Shown piece by piece: positions 1-10,059 of a stretch of 64,000 nt of DNA (the first letter of the stretch is position 1; the number at the start of each line of letters is the position of its first letter). Source of the stretch: Oegoconia quadripuncta (taxonomy: Eukaryota > Arthropoda > Insecta > Lepidoptera > Autostichidae); assembly GCA_949316235.1 (NCBI GenBank), contig OX438758.1, positions 15,161,731-15,225,730 on the forward strand, read 5' to 3'. The notes under the pieces were generated by a model, which did not search any database, was not told the origin of the DNA, and saw only the letters and a program-made list of their open reading frames with translations. The position numbers were made by a program, and so were the translations under genes.

Positions 1-160
1 AAAACCTGTTTCTAAAAAGAGCAACCCCTTGAGTTTCTTGCTTGTTCTTTTTAAGGGAATATTGCCTTTTGAACAAGCAGTAGCTTAAAAAAGTAAAATC
101 TGACTATTGTAAGTGTACTTCGTGTACCTGCAAAATAAAGCATTTTTTGAATTTGTGGTA
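1..160 (+). repeat. LINE 3'-tail-like repeat (family H)
   Basis: An AT-rich stretch beginning with an AAAAAGAGCAACCCCTTGAG motif and ending near GCAAAATAAAGCATTTTTTG. Diverged copies occur at 34330-34430 and 53115-53210. The shared AAGAGCAAC...GAGTTTC core followed by a TTGCCTTT...GAACAA block marks a dispersed family. I take it for a non-LTR retrotransposon 3' end because such sequences are common in Lepidoptera, but no coding part is present here. Confidence 0.45.
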
Positions 161-197
161 AAAGCTATTTTCGAAACGGTTTCATCGATTTTAACCT

Positions 198-262
198 TTC
201 AGAGTCAAATCGCTTAGTGCGAATTTTCGGTATGTTAATTACATTCGGTATGTTAACGACAT
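198..262 (-). mobile_element. LINE-T fragment, left part (split by SINE-1)
   Basis: This matches the minus strand of the LINE-T 3' coding region, best seen at 48487-48757. It carries CGCTTAGTGCGAAT and TTCGGTATGTTAA. The same fragment resumes after the SINE at 572-645, so the SINE landed in an older LINE copy. The TTCGGTATGTTAA motif occurs twice in a row here. Confidence 0.55.
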
Positions 263-268
263 AAAAAA

Positions 269-573
269 GCGTCGGTGGCTCAGCGGTTAAGACGCGGCAT
301 CCCAATTTGGGAGGTCGGTGTTCGATTCCCACGCGGGCCATGTACCAATGAGTTTTTAAATTTAAATTAATTACTCATGTGCATTTTCGACTGCTCTTAA
401 ACGATGAAGGAAAATATCGTGAGGAAACCTGCATGACTGAGAAATAAATTCAAGGGCATGTGAAGTCCCCAACCCACATTGGACCAGCGTGGTGGACTAT
501 GGCCGATACTCCCTCATTATACGAGGGAAGTTCTATATCCCAGCAGTGGGATGTTTACGGGCTGATCATGAGC
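269..573 (+). mobile_element. SINE-1 copy (tRNA-derived)
   Basis: A tRNA-like head has pol III box A (TGGCTCAGCGG) and box B (TGTTCGATTCC). It is followed by a body shared with 33335-33621, 33779-34070 and 59728-60023 (ATGTACCAATGAG, GTGAGGAAACC, GTGAAGTCCCCAACCC, CATACTCCCTC). The 3' end is CAGCAGTGGGATGTTTACGGG plus a short GATCATG tail. The tail resembles GCCTATGTTCAGCAGTGG at 38756 and 15459, which look like a LINE 3' end. It is non-coding and relies on LINE enzymes for movement (family knowledge). Confidence 0.8.
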
Positions 574-645
574 TACATACGGGTGGTATCCCTCCCCACG
601 CCTAGTCCGAAGATGAAATGGCGATGGTGGAATAAGATTGCGTGG
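572..645 (-). mobile_element. LINE-T fragment, right part
   Basis: Continuation of the LINE-T fragment from 198-262: CTACATACGGGTGGTATCCC, CCACGCCTAGTCCGAAGATG and TGGAATAAGATTG match the complement of 29370-29480. Confidence 0.6.
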
Positions 646-683
646 CTCCAGGTGGCACCCGGTCATGTAATTATGAACTTGAC

Positions 684-872
684 TGTAAATCTGCCGCCAA
701 GCCGCTATTTTAATAGTATTATTGTATTCCGGTTGTCAGAGATAAGATAGCCAGTCCTCCAAACGTGTTGGGGTTTCCGGGTCAGTACGCTTCCACCTTC
801 GACCTCATCTTTACTTAACATCAGGTGTGATTGAGGTCAAGTACTACTTAACCCGTTGTGCATAAAAAAAAA
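684..872 (+). mobile_element. SINE-2, 3' part
   Basis: It carries the SINE-2 body and tail: AAATCTGCCGCCAAG, GTTGTCAGAGATAAGATAGC, GGTCAGTACGCTTCCACC, ACATCAGGTGTGATTGAGG, then CATAAAAAAAAA. The tRNA-like head is missing, as expected for 5' truncation. Confidence 0.75.
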
Positions 873-1540
873 CATCTGTGTCCAAATAAACCATAATGGA
901 TTTTATATTTTGTAGAGTACATACATGTCATACTTGTATCCACGGACCGTTACATAAGTGTTGTCAAATGCAGAGCATGTGGGCAGAATGCGGCGCCCAG
1001 TTGACTTTACAGGGCATTTTCATATAACTATAAGGTATAGATAGGTACGACCTATACGTCCCACACTCTAGTAAATAATTCACGTACGACCGGACATTAA
1101 ATGACAGCGTATTCGATGTGTTGTAAGGGAAAACGTGTGGGTGTCGATTTATTTATGAAAATAGGTCAAGGATTATCTGTAAAAAACCTACAAGCAAAGA
1201 AAAAGCAGGAAACGTACAGACAATTTGTCTGCTTTTCGAATGACGTCTCAAACTGTAAATGTCTTTTATAAGTGCTTTAACAAGTGATTAAAAATTTATT
1301 GGTTTAAGAAAGTCCGCGTTTTATATATTTTCCTCGCAAATATTATGTTATAAAACGTCGTATGACATACGTGCGCTTACTTGTAGCCCGAGCCGTATTT
1401 CGCCTCGGCTGTAATTTTCAACTTTTTTTAATGTTCGATCGCACTTATATCATAATGTACTATTACACCACTGTTTTACAAGCTTTTATTTAACTTGCAA
1501 TGCTCGTATGTAAGTTGTCCGTTTGAACATTTACAAGTCA
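873..1540. other. Unassigned AT-rich spacer
   Basis: No convincing exon, inverted repeat or recognised element was seen. Short open frames here lack coding character. Confidence 0.4.
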
Positions 1541-2066
1541 AATCAAATCAAATCAAAAATATTTTATTCAATGTAGGATACAAAAATATAACTTATTGAA
1601 AGTCAATATGTTATTTTTTTTAAACTACATCGCTTCGCAACGTGTTATGGTTAGGGAGAAGAAGCGACAAGAAACTCCGCAACAACACATCTTTTCAATT
1701 GGTTTCCATCTTTACAATAATATTACATTTTATATTACATATTACAAAACAAAAGCAATTAACATAACGACCAGCTAACACCAGATCTCCTTATCGCCTA
1801 AATAATCATCTATCCTGTAATAACCCTTCTTACATAGAGTTTCTTTAATGTGGCGTTTTTTCTGTTCTGTTAAACTCAATACATGTTCTGGTATTTTATT
1901 GTAAAAGCGTATGCTGTGTCCCACAAAGGATGTGCTAACCTTGCTAAGTCTAATAAAAGTGGAATTTCAATTTTATTATTGTTTCTAGTGTTCAAATTAT
2001 GATTATCAGAATGTTTACGAAATAGGCATATATTTTTACGTACATACATTATACTGTCATATATAT
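1541..2066 (-). mobile_element. LINE-J 3' end, jockey-like (5' truncated)
   Basis: Minus-strand remnant of a non-LTR retrotransposon. Around 1876-2066 it encodes the C-terminal tail of a reverse-transcriptase polyprotein, with SIMYVRKN, LFRKHSDNHN and NTRN-NKIEIP, a pattern I know from lepidopteran jockey-type elements. The 3' UTR then runs to a (GATTT)n microsatellite at about 1541-1560. The 5' part is cut off by the Tc1-like insertion at the TA at 2066. The same 3' UTR lies inside a SINE at 36635-36798. Confidence 0.65.
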
Positions 2067-2067
2067 A

Positions 2068-2334
2068 CGGGCGTCCCAAAGTTATGGGACATGAAGGGGA
2101 AGTACCTTAAATATCGTAGATAGTGAATTTTGCTCAAAGAAGACTTTATGTTATTTTTAAAAGTTAGTAATTCTGCATTCATAGATTTTCTAAAAATTAT
2201 TTGCTTCGGCTGGGAATCGAACCGACTCAAATGTGAAAAAAAAAACACCCTACTTTTATGATGCCAATCGAAAGAATAGCTAAAAAATAATAACTCTGCC
2301 TAAGTAACATAGTATTTTAAAAGAAAGGAACAAC
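2068..2334 (+). repeat. Left terminal inverted repeat of the Tc1/mariner element
   Basis: The reverse complement matches 3918-4185 almost base for base, with a one-base gap near the tip (CGGGCG on the left against CAGGGCG on the right) and a few substitutions. A run of A bases and the tRNA-like box lie in the middle. Confidence 0.9.
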
Positions 2335-2412
2335 GTGAAATTAATCATTTTAATCAAATAAAAAACATACATGAAACTGCCGTAGTCAATTAAGTAGGTA
2401 TTTTTTTGTAAA

Positions 2413-3474
2413 TTAATTAATTAAATGCTCAAAATGTGATCCCTCTTGTCTTACGCAAATCGCCAATCTTTTAATGAGCCCGCTGCCTGTTGATTTTCTA
2501 ATCATTTTATGGTGAACACTCGATGTGATATGGCACAATTCTGTTTGCAACTCGCCTACGTTCTCGTATCGCTTTTTGTATAGCATATCTTTCACGTATC
2601 CCCAAAAGAAGAAATCTAATGGTGTGAGGTCCGGGGATCTGGCCGGCCATCTAATCGGTCCATTTGTACCAATCCATGTAGGAAAACATTCATTTAGAAA
2701 ATCTGCTGCTCTCCGACTATTATGAGCCGGAGCTCCATCTTGTTGGAAAATTAAGTTTTCTTGCTCCGCCGCGGAATGGTTTCTTATCTTATCCCTTAAA
2801 ATTTGAAGTATTCCTAAATACTTTTCTGTGTTCAAGGTTCCTTGGTAAAAATGGATTAAGAAAACCCGGTTTTTTAAAAGTCCGCACCAACAGTTGAGTG
2901 AAAAACGCACTTGGTTATTAGTTTCAGTCACTCGTAGGGGATTTTCTTTAGACCAAATACGATTATTGTTGCGGTTATACATACCGTTATTGCTAAAGTT
3001 AGATTCGTCTGTCCAAATAATATTATCCAAAAAATTTGGATCTTCGAGCAATCGTGCCTGGATATCAAGACAGAAATTTTTTCTCCTTTCTGTATCGCCC
3101 GGAAGTAATTTTTGAACCAATCGTCCTTCAACATAACTCTTAAAACCGTGTTTTTTTAATACACGGTGTATTTTACTTTTTGAAACTCCAATTTCATGTT
3201 CTCCTTCTCTCACCGATGCTTTCGGAAAAGCCGAAAAGTAAATTAAAATACCAAGTTCTTCGTCGTTGATCGTATGGTTTTCTTGCTGTGGTTCTCTTGG
3301 GCGTTTATCGAAACGTCCCAGAGTTTTCAAATTGTTCACAAGCCTTTTCAAAACTTTACGAGACGGTATTTGTCTATCAGGATATTTTACGCCATACCAC
3401 CGCAAACTTCTAGAGATATCTTTATCGTTCAAAAAATATGCTTCCATTAGATCAAAACTTACTTGATATGCCAT
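2413..3474 (-). CDS. Tc1/mariner-family transposase
   Basis: A 353-residue transposase that would bind the element's inverted repeats and catalyse cut-and-paste movement at TA sites in the nucleus. The N-terminal third (about residues 1-120) looks like paired helix-turn-helix DNA-binding modules, with ISRSLRWYGVKYPDRQIPSR and then VSKSKIHRVLKKHG. The catalytic domain shows WTDESNF (first Asp), QQDGAPAH (second Asp) and RSPDLTPLDFFFWGYVKD (third Asp). I count 35 residues between the second and third acidic residues, so it is DD35D-like rather than the classic mariner DD34D. Length is normal for the superfamily, the frame is uninterrupted, and it starts with ATG just inside the right inner TIR boundary. 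No intron is apparent. It is the only gene in its element. Placement in the IS630-Tc1-mariner superfamily is secure; the exact subfamily is not. Confidence 0.92.
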   Translation of the reverse strand: MAYQVSFDLMEAYFLNDKDISRSLRWYGVKYPDRQIPSRKVLKRLVNNLKTLGRFDKRPREPQQENHTINDEELGILIYFSAFPKASVREGEHEIGVSKSKIHRVLKKHGFKSYVEGRLVQKLLPGDTERRKNFCLDIQARLLEDPNFLDNIIWTDESNFSNNGMYNRNNNRIWSKENPLRVTETNNQVRFSLNCWCGLLKNRVFLIHFYQGTLNTEKYLGILQILRDKIRNHSAAEQENLIFQQDGAPAHNSRRAADFLNECFPTWIGTNGPIRWPARSPDLTPLDFFFWGYVKDMLYKKRYENVGELQTELCHITSSVHHKMIRKSTGSGLIKRLAICVRQEGSHFEHLIN

Positions 3475-3917
3475 GTTCGCAATAAATTAACACAATAACA
3501 CTTGTGTAAGTGAATTGAGACTAAACAGATCAATATCCGAAAAACAAACGCTCGCACATACTGTTCCATTTTCAAATTTAAGAACAACATTTAAAAATAT
3601 CACTTCTTTTTAAAATATCTTAAAAAGTATGCATTCAAACAAACGCTGTCATAAACTGTTCCATTTTCAAATTATAAATTATTTATTTTTGTTTTTAATT
3701 TGCCTTCTGTCTAGCTTACAGAGGACGTATTGAAATACAAGTTTTATCATTTCATCTACACGTGCACTTATAATAAGGAAAACTATGTTAGTACCTATTT
3801 TATGAAGTGGTACTTATTTACGAATAATCAATGCTATCTTTGGAATGATAATATCGCTACTTTTCGAACGTCGTCGGCAATAAATAACTTTCTTGAAATT
3901 TGACTCAATCATTTTAT

Positions 3918-4185
3918 GTTGTTCCTTTCTTTTAAAATACTATGTTACTTAGGCAGAGTTATTATTTTTTAGCTATTCTTTCGATTGGCATCATAAAAGT
4001 AGGGTGTTTTTTTTTTCACATTTAAGTCGGTTCGATTCCCAGCCGAAGCAAGTAATTTTTAGTAAATCTATGAATGCAGAATTACTAACTTTTAAAAATA
4101 ACATAAAGTCTTCTTTGAGCAAAATTCACTATCTACGATATTTAAGGTACTTCCCCTTCATGTCCCATAACTTTGGGACGCCCTG
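3918..4185 (-). repeat. Right terminal inverted repeat of the Tc1/mariner element
   Basis: Partner of 2068-2334. It ends CTTTGGGACGCCCTG followed by the TA duplication. The tRNA-like T-arm sequence GTCGGTTCGATTCCCAGCC lies at 4026-4044. Confidence 0.9.
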
Positions 4186-4489
4186 TATATTGGGATGCAA
4201 CAGTTAAAATACTTATTTCTTTAAACAGATCTCTTATAGAGAGTCACGACAGCGTAAATTATATATTGCTATCAAGTAAAGTTAGAACCATTTCCTGTTT
4301 ACCTATACAGGGTTAGTCGGAAAGGGGGTACTAAGCCGAAAGTTGGTTATAGTGTCATCGATAAGTGTTTTATTGCCAATTAGATAAATGGGGAAAACGC
4401 ATATTTTTGTTTCCATACAAAGTTATTAAATTATTTAATTTAAGAAAATTTGGACAACCCTATAATTCATGAATGAAAAGAGACAAAAT

Positions 4490-4660
4490 AATCGACGCCC
4501 AAAATGACGCGGACCCCGCCCATTTTGCCCTGCGTGTGCGTCGGGTCCGTCAAACGCGCCGCCGTCTGTTGACAATGGCCGCCCGCCCTTTGACACGCGC
4601 CGCCCGCCCTTTGTCGGGCACCGACATAGCGTGTGCCGTCGGAAGTTACCGAAATGTGGA
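4490..4660. other. CpG/GC-rich island inside the non-autonomous element
   Basis: Base composition departs sharply from its surroundings: repeated CGCGCCGCC and CCGCCCGCCCTTTG units (CGCCCGCCCTTTG occurs twice in about 25 bp), plus GTGCGTCGGG. It is open on both strands (4467-4703 minus, 4473-4721 plus), which is expected for biased composition and is not taken as coding. Confidence 0.5.
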
Positions 4661-5006
4661 TTACGTGTATGGCGGGATTATGGGTGACCAGAGCCCCATA
4701 CATTCCATCAAATTTTCATGAAGTTCATAAGTGCATAACCAGTTCCACCTCAAACTATCGAAATTTTGTATTGTCGGCAAAATATTAAATTATTCCAGAA
4801 ATCCCCACTGAATCTTACAGGTAAACAAAGCAACTGTGTTAAATGTTTTCAAACACGTCGGCCCAACAAAGACACAGACAGACATAGGCTTCAAGGTTAT
4901 TACATATTTTTTATGTAACGGGGCTTAAAAACTACTTTTAGTTTGAAATCAAAGTTTACCTACCTAAAGATTTTAATCGTTTGAGCTGTTACTGGATACG
5001 CATTTT

Positions 5007-5206
5007 CTACCACCATCTTATCTAAAACTGCCACCACGCAGTAATGTTTAATAGCATTGTTGTGTTCCGGTTGTCAGAGATAAGATAGCCAGTCCCCCAA
5101 ATGTGTTGGGGTTTCCGGGTCAGTACGTTTCCACCTTCGACCTCATTTTCACTTAACATCAAGTGTGATTGAGGGCAAGTACAAACCCGTTTTGCATAAA
5201 AAAAAA
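5007..5206 (+). mobile_element. SINE-2, 3' part
   Basis: From CTACCACCATCTTATC through GTTGTCAGAGATAAGATAGC to GTTTTGCATAAAAAAAAA; the head is absent. It is inserted in the 4308-6511 element. Confidence 0.75.
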
Positions 5207-6473
5207 TACGCGTTTTCGAACCTTACTGTACCTAGGTACCTAACCTAGGTTTTTAACAAGAATGATGGTTTAATTTTTAATGAAACAACTAACCTTTTCT
5301 GATGATGACGTTGTTATTCCGTACGTAACACAAACACGCGCTGCATTTGTGTCCACATAGCCACACTATTACATTAAGCACAAGTTGAAGCACTCTTTGT
5401 AATCAAGCTTCTCGAGCTTCCGTAAGTACCTACGTGATCACGTCTTCCTACACAATTCATATCGTAGTATTTTTGATTGGTGTACTCCACCGGCATATCG
5501 TGAATTATTAACAATAACAACTAATACCTACCAAACAAATACAATTAATAGCGACAACAACTAATAACAAAGAAAATCTCTAACGATAATAAATAACAAA
5601 TAACGACGAACTAGGACGACTCGCGAAAATAATCGACTGCTTGCACGGAAGTGGTAGAAGCGACTGGCTTTAATTTAGGTATTTTTTATTTCTTCGTATT
5701 TTATGGATTTCGGCGAATTCGGATTCGAATGCACTTGCCGATAGGCAGGGCGTGGCTTGCGCATGCATGTGTGTGTGTGTCAAGTCAAGACTGTGTAATG
5801 TGCGCAAACGCAGAGGGGTTAGTAGGTAGCAATACGTAAACATGTTTCGATTTTTTTAAATTCAGAATGACATTAATTACCAATTAGTTTTAGTAGCATT
5901 TCATTGACGTGGACATTTTACATGGATTTCCAGCTGCTTAGTGGTATGTTGAAGTTCCAAAGTATGATTTATTAACCGATTTCCAAAAAGAAGGTTTTAA
6001 ATTCGACCGTTTGTGACTCGATATCTTCGTAAATTTTTACCCGATTAAAAAAATATTTCTTGGTTGAGAAGGGTAAATCGCCAATGATCCACTCCAGAGT
6101 AGAAGATGGAACCTTTCTGAAATCGAATGTTTTGTCAATTTTTTTTCTTACTTTTGCGTTCAAACCTACTTATGGAATCTTAATTTAGGCCCAGCATTAA
6201 TTATGAAATCCTAAAAGAAATACTGAAGGAATAAGTTTTTTTTTTGGTTACCAGCTTACCAAGCCTCACGGAGGGTGTAGGCTGTAGGCAAAATATCGTA
6301 ATAGTGAAAAGTTTCAAACTCTATGTTAACCATTTTTATGAATGAAACACAGCTGATTAGGGCTACTTGGTAGTATTTTGTTATGACATGTTTAAAGGGC
6401 ATTTTCTCGAAATGTATTGAGTTTTGAGGAAAGTTGTAGAACAAACGTTGTTCGTTATAACGGGTACTTTTAC
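5207..6473. other. Interior of the 4308-6511 element, unassigned
   Basis: AT-rich with no recognisable gene. Small minus-strand frames at 5972-6163 and 6256-6534 have no family signature; the second overlaps the right inverted repeat, so it is not a real gene. Confidence 0.4.
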
Positions 6474-6524
6474 AGCCTTTCGGCTTAGTACCCCCTTTCC
6501 GACTAGCATTGTATAAGGAGCTGA

Positions 6525-6735
6525 AATTTTGCATATTCGTTTAGTTCTGATGACAAGCTGATGCTGTAGGCAGGATCGTCACGCCACAGAGGGAACTCCT
6601 TAAGGGTTAATAGCACGGATACTTAATTTTGCATATACGGTTAGTTTTGATAGTTAAACATGATTCTCGTGATGACCAGATGCTGCAACCAGGATTGTCT
6701 GTCCAAGAGGGAACTTCTCGACGGTTAATAGCAAT
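6525..6735. repeat. Diverged tandem duplication, unit about 100 bp
   Basis: Two adjacent copies begin AATTTTGCATAT at 6525 and 6625. Both contain GATGCTG...CAGGAT.GTC, AGAGGGAACT and GGTTAATAGCA. The second copy has an extra GATAGTTAAACATGATTCTC segment. Confidence 0.65.
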
Positions 6736-6892
6736 CAAAATCATTTATTGTGAACCACAGGATTAAGTGTGTTACATTGAAATTATCACCGCTGTGTTCC
6801 GCCCGTAGTATACAAGTTGAAAATAATTAGGTCCAATAAAATAAAGTTAAATAAAATAAAGTAATTACATTGGGCATAAAAAATCCATAAAT

Positions 6893-7033
6893 ATTTTTAA
6901 ATTTAATTTAATTACTTATGTGCATTTATCCGACTGCTTTTAAAACAGTGAAGGAAAAGGTGAGGAACCCTGCATGCCTGTGAAATAAAAATTCTAAGAC
7001 ATGTGAAGTCCCCAACCCGCATATCCCTGCAGG
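6893..7033 (+). mobile_element. SINE-1, internal fragment with deletion
   Basis: It matches the SINE-1 body (TTACTTATGTGCATTTATCC, CATGTGAAGTCCCCAACCCG) and then jumps to ATCCCTGCAG, skipping about 60 bp. The tRNA head and the tail are absent. Confidence 0.6.
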
Positions 7034-7470
7034 TAATTTTGTCTGCATTCCTGGTATATCATCAGACGTACCTACTAGTCCTTCTGTGATAGGTTATCTT
7101 GTCTAAGATACCTGATTTCCTGTATATGTTCTTTATTAAACATATTGGTCATTCATTATGCGTCGCGGGAGCACTAGAGTATGCTAATCGTCAAGGGGTA
7201 ATTAACGGGCTATTAGAAAGTTTAATGAAGAGACTAGCTTTATAGTAGAGCCTCATTAAAAATCTGAAGCGCCAACGGAAATATATTTAAATTTATACAT
7301 TAAAATTTTAGATTTGTCTTGCCTGTGAAAGGCTTGAATCGATATTTCGCTAAAATTCTCTTGTGATTTTTTAATTACAGGTGTTAGCAGGCGCATATGG
7401 GACGATAGCACTGTCCACTTTGCAATAAAAACTACATAGGGTAACTGTTTGCAATATCTAGTTACAACCA
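7034..7470. other. Unassigned spacer
   Basis: AT-rich; no exon, hairpin or recognised repeat was found. Confidence 0.35.
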
Positions 7471-7562
7471 GGTCAGTACGCTTCCACCTTGGACCTCATC
7501 TTCACATAACATCAGGTGTGATTGAGGTTAAGTACCAATTCGTTGTGCATAAAAAAAAAAAA
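7471..7562 (+). mobile_element. SINE-2, 3' tail only
   Basis: GGTCAGTACGCTTCCACC through CATCAGGTGTGATTGAGG to GTTGTGCATAAAAAAAAAAA. Confidence 0.7.
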
Positions 7563-7566
7563 CACC

Positions 7567-8237
7567 TTATAGAAGTAGGTACTCATCATCATTTTCTTGC
7601 CCTAGCCCCAATTTATCTGGGGTCGGCGCAGTACGTCTTTTTCTTCTAATCTCCTCTATCAGCTGTTACCTCATCATTTCATTCAGGTCAGGTCCTTTTC
7701 GTTCATATCACCCTTCACAAAATCTATCCATCTTTTCCGTGATCTTCCTCTTCCTTTCCAACCATCTATATCCATATTCAGCACTCTCTTAGTAACGTGC
7801 ATTTCATCCCGACGACCGATTGGTGTAGTGGATAGTCACCTTATCAGCGAAACCAACGGTTGCGGGTTCGAATCCCGCGAGGGGTAAATGTTTGTATGAT
7901 GAATACGAACATTTATTCTTGAGTCTTGGATGTTTATATTTATGTATGTTTATCCGTTATCTAGTATCCATAGCACAAGCTTTGCTTAGTTAGTTTGGGA
8001 CTAGATGATTAGTGGAAGTGTAAAAAAAAAATCCCTCCTCACAGCATGAATATACCAAGCCAAACTATTTCCTTTCAACGTTTCTGTCACGGGTGCCACT
8101 TTTAAACTCCCTCTTACATACATACTCATTCCTTATTTTATCCATCCTCGTCAATCCACGCATCCTTCTCAACATTCTCATCTCTGCTGCATGTAATTTT
8201 CTCTCATCCGAGCCATAAATAATGTTACAATACAATA
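7567..8237 (-). mobile_element. LINE-R (RTE-like) 3' end, interrupted by SINE-3
   Basis: Minus-strand 5'-truncated LINE. At 8237-8065 it encodes the polymerase C-terminus, with YGSDERKLHAAEMRMLRRM and TRMDKIRNEYV, a pattern I associate with RTE-type elements. The 3' UTR, read on the plus strand, includes CAATTTATCTGGGGTCGGCG and CTTTTCGTTCATATCACCC. The SINE-3 at 7811-8030 splits it, and a MITE abuts its truncated 5' side at 8238. Confidence 0.65.
7811..8030 (+). mobile_element. SINE-3 copy with target duplication
   Basis: A tRNA-derived SINE with box A-like TTGGTGTAGTGGATAG and box B GGTTCGAATCC. The body includes GAGTCTTGGATGTTTATAT, TTATCCGTTATCTAGTATCC and ACAAGCTTTGCTTAGT, and the tail is A-rich. 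ATCCC is duplicated on both sides (7806-7810 and 8031-8035), inside LINE-R. Confidence 0.8.
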
Positions 8238-8569
8238 CAGGGTGAATTTGAATTCGTATAATTCCCATTAACTGGTGACACCACTTTGGATTACGAACAA
8301 CTTTCACCAAGGAACCATCAAAAAATTTTCGATTACCCACACACAGTAAACCATTCTGGAACCATCTTTAGTATGGAACTTCAACAATTCGGCTGTGGTT
8401 CCTAGTGGAAAGCTGTTTGTAATCAGGAGTGAAGTCAGCCGTTTGTTGGACTTTCATACTAAAAGTGGTTTCAGAATTGTTTACTTTGTATGGGTAATCG
8501 AAAATAATGTTCGTAATCAAGAGCGGCATCACCACTCAATGGAAATTACACGAATTCAAATTCACCCTG
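8238..8569. mobile_element. MITE, TA-flanked, CAGGGTGAATTTG ends
   Basis: Inverted ends CAGGGTGAATTTGAATTCGT and the complement ACGAATTCAAATTCACCCTG are flanked by TA. The element is 332 bp with no gene. A decayed relative lies at 27938-28078 (ACTGGTGAC, TTGTTGGACTTCCATACTAA). Confidence 0.8.
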
Positions 8570-9473
8570 TATAATAGTCAACGCGATACTCTCCGAAACC
8601 CTATAACCGAACAAAAAATATTACCGCGTGATATGAAGTGTTCCGCCGGGACCTGTCGCGATTTATTAAAAAAAAGACGGGAGCTATTGTCGCGTACTCG
8701 AGAATTCAACGTCGATAAAACTCGATAGGTTTCACCGATTTCGCTGGCGAACTCGCATATATGTGTATCTATATGCACATATTATCTATACAAATATTTG
8801 TTTGTCTATACAAATGAAATATCAAGTGCGTCAGAATCAAGTCTAGTGTATACCGTTGATACTCAGGACAAATCCTGGAAATTAAGAAAGTGGATCGATC
8901 AATACTCTCGCTGACCTGATATGCTGGTGGAAAACATGCTCCAACACTTTGAAAAGAAAAAATAACTCTGAATAGCAACGTAGAACTACAATAAGCAAAA
9001 CGACAAAGGGTCACAGCTCTAAAGAAGATACCTAACTTGTTGAAAAACTTCAAAGTAGCTGCATCAATTCTACCAACATTCAGTAAATTTATTTTTGTTG
9101 AAAATAGTTTATCAAGTCTGGATCACTGTCCTGAATCGTATAGTGAAGCCTCAGTGAGATGCAATCGGATGCTGATGGCTAGATGTCGAGGACGGGAGCT
9201 CTATAAACGAAGCTCGTAGTCTACTGTGATGTTGCACGAACAAGGCCCTTTAATTAAATTAACTAAGCGATAGACTTCATAAGAGCTGATAACTGAACCA
9301 CGTCCAGTCCACAACTGAACCATTTAGACTATAAATTGTCAGTATTAGAGGATATGGCCTGCTTTTTACTCCAATGTTGAATATTGAATCTCCAATGGGA
9401 AAGAAGATCACTCATGGAGACAGTGTGTAAATCCATAGATACGTCAATGAAAACCAAAACTGGGCGAATAAAA
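8570..9473. other. Unassigned spacer
   Basis: Two overlapping small frames near 8770-9220 show no family motifs, and no splice-consistent exon chain was found. Nothing is annotated. Confidence 0.35.
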
Positions 9474-9610
9474 CTGTTTTATACCCCTGACGAAAAAAGA
9501 GGGATGTTATAAGTTTGAAGCCTATTTTTAGCTATGTTTGATGAAATCGGTTAAACCGCTTAAATATATTTGGTTTTTAAATCATTGTCTCACGGAGGTT
9601 TCTGGAGACT
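9474..9610 (+). repeat. Dispersed repeat, family G
   Basis: ACCCCTGACGAAAAAAGAGG and GATGAAATCGGTTAAACCGC are shared in diverged form with 34137-34320, 37170-37385 and 38262-38440 (CCCCGACGCAAAAAGAG, TGTGTCTGTCTGTGTG, GTTAAACCGTTTCGAAG). The element class is unknown. Confidence 0.45.
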
Positions 9611-10059
9611 TTGATAAATATGTAACATATAAATATATGCATACATAAATTACGACGGAGAGCACACTCGGATTTTCAGTGACACATATCCTATTATGCA
9701 CCTCTTTATTCCATGTTGACTCACAATTTCACGTAATTCCTATTCGTAGTTCGCAAACAGAGCTCTACTTTATGGGCAGTCCGAAATAGGTCCTCATTTA
9801 AATGCAAACAGTCACAGCGGTCGGTCGAGTTTTTTGTGCCAACTATATTTAAATTTTGGTCATTTGATTTGCATAAAAATTAAAAAGTATTCCTTTGGCA
9901 CCCCTTTGATTTGTCAAAATGGAACTTAGGAATCAGCGAAGTCGGTACGTCTTTCTGTCAGTACATCTATTATCAAAGCCATAAGCTGTCAAATTTCTGA
10001 ATCTATTTGGTATAGATTTTTTTTTATGGATGGTTTGTGTATGTGGTATGATTTAACGG

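Larger units (their letters stand above)
2068..4185 (-). mobile_element. Tc1/mariner (IS630) transposon, apparently complete
   Basis: A 2.1-kb element flanked by TA target duplications (2066-2067 and 4186-4187). It has unusually long terminal inverted repeats, 2068-2334 and 3918-4185, about 267 bp and nearly identical. They start C(A)GGGCGTCCCAAAGTTATG. The single gene inside (2413-3474) is open. High TIR identity and an intact frame suggest recent mobility (inference). Each TIR includes a tRNA-like GGTTCGATTCCCAGCC segment. Confidence 0.9.
4308..6511. mobile_element. Non-autonomous or decayed TA-flanked DNA transposon
   Basis: Terminal inverted repeats of about 37 bp bound this region. The left end is CAGGGTTAGTCGGAAAGGGG and continues TACTAAGCCGAAAG. 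The right end is the complement, CTTTCGGCTTAGTACCCCC then TTTCCGACTAGCATTG. Both are flanked by TA (4306-4307 and 6512-6513), typical of Tc1/mariner-type insertion. No transposase frame is visible. The 2.2-kb interior holds a GC-rich block (about 4490-4660) and a SINE-2 insertion (5007-5206). Alternatively the two ends could belong to separate insertions, but matching orientation and TA flanks argue against this. Confidence 0.7.

Noticed and set aside
4467..4721. Overlapping 78- and 82-codon frames on opposite strands
   Set aside because: They come from the GC-rich, stop-poor block and show no family signature.
7811..7890. tRNA-like gene candidates (here and in all other SINE heads)
   Set aside because: Box A and box B are present, but the cloverleaf is degenerate and each is fused to a repeated body, so these are SINE heads.
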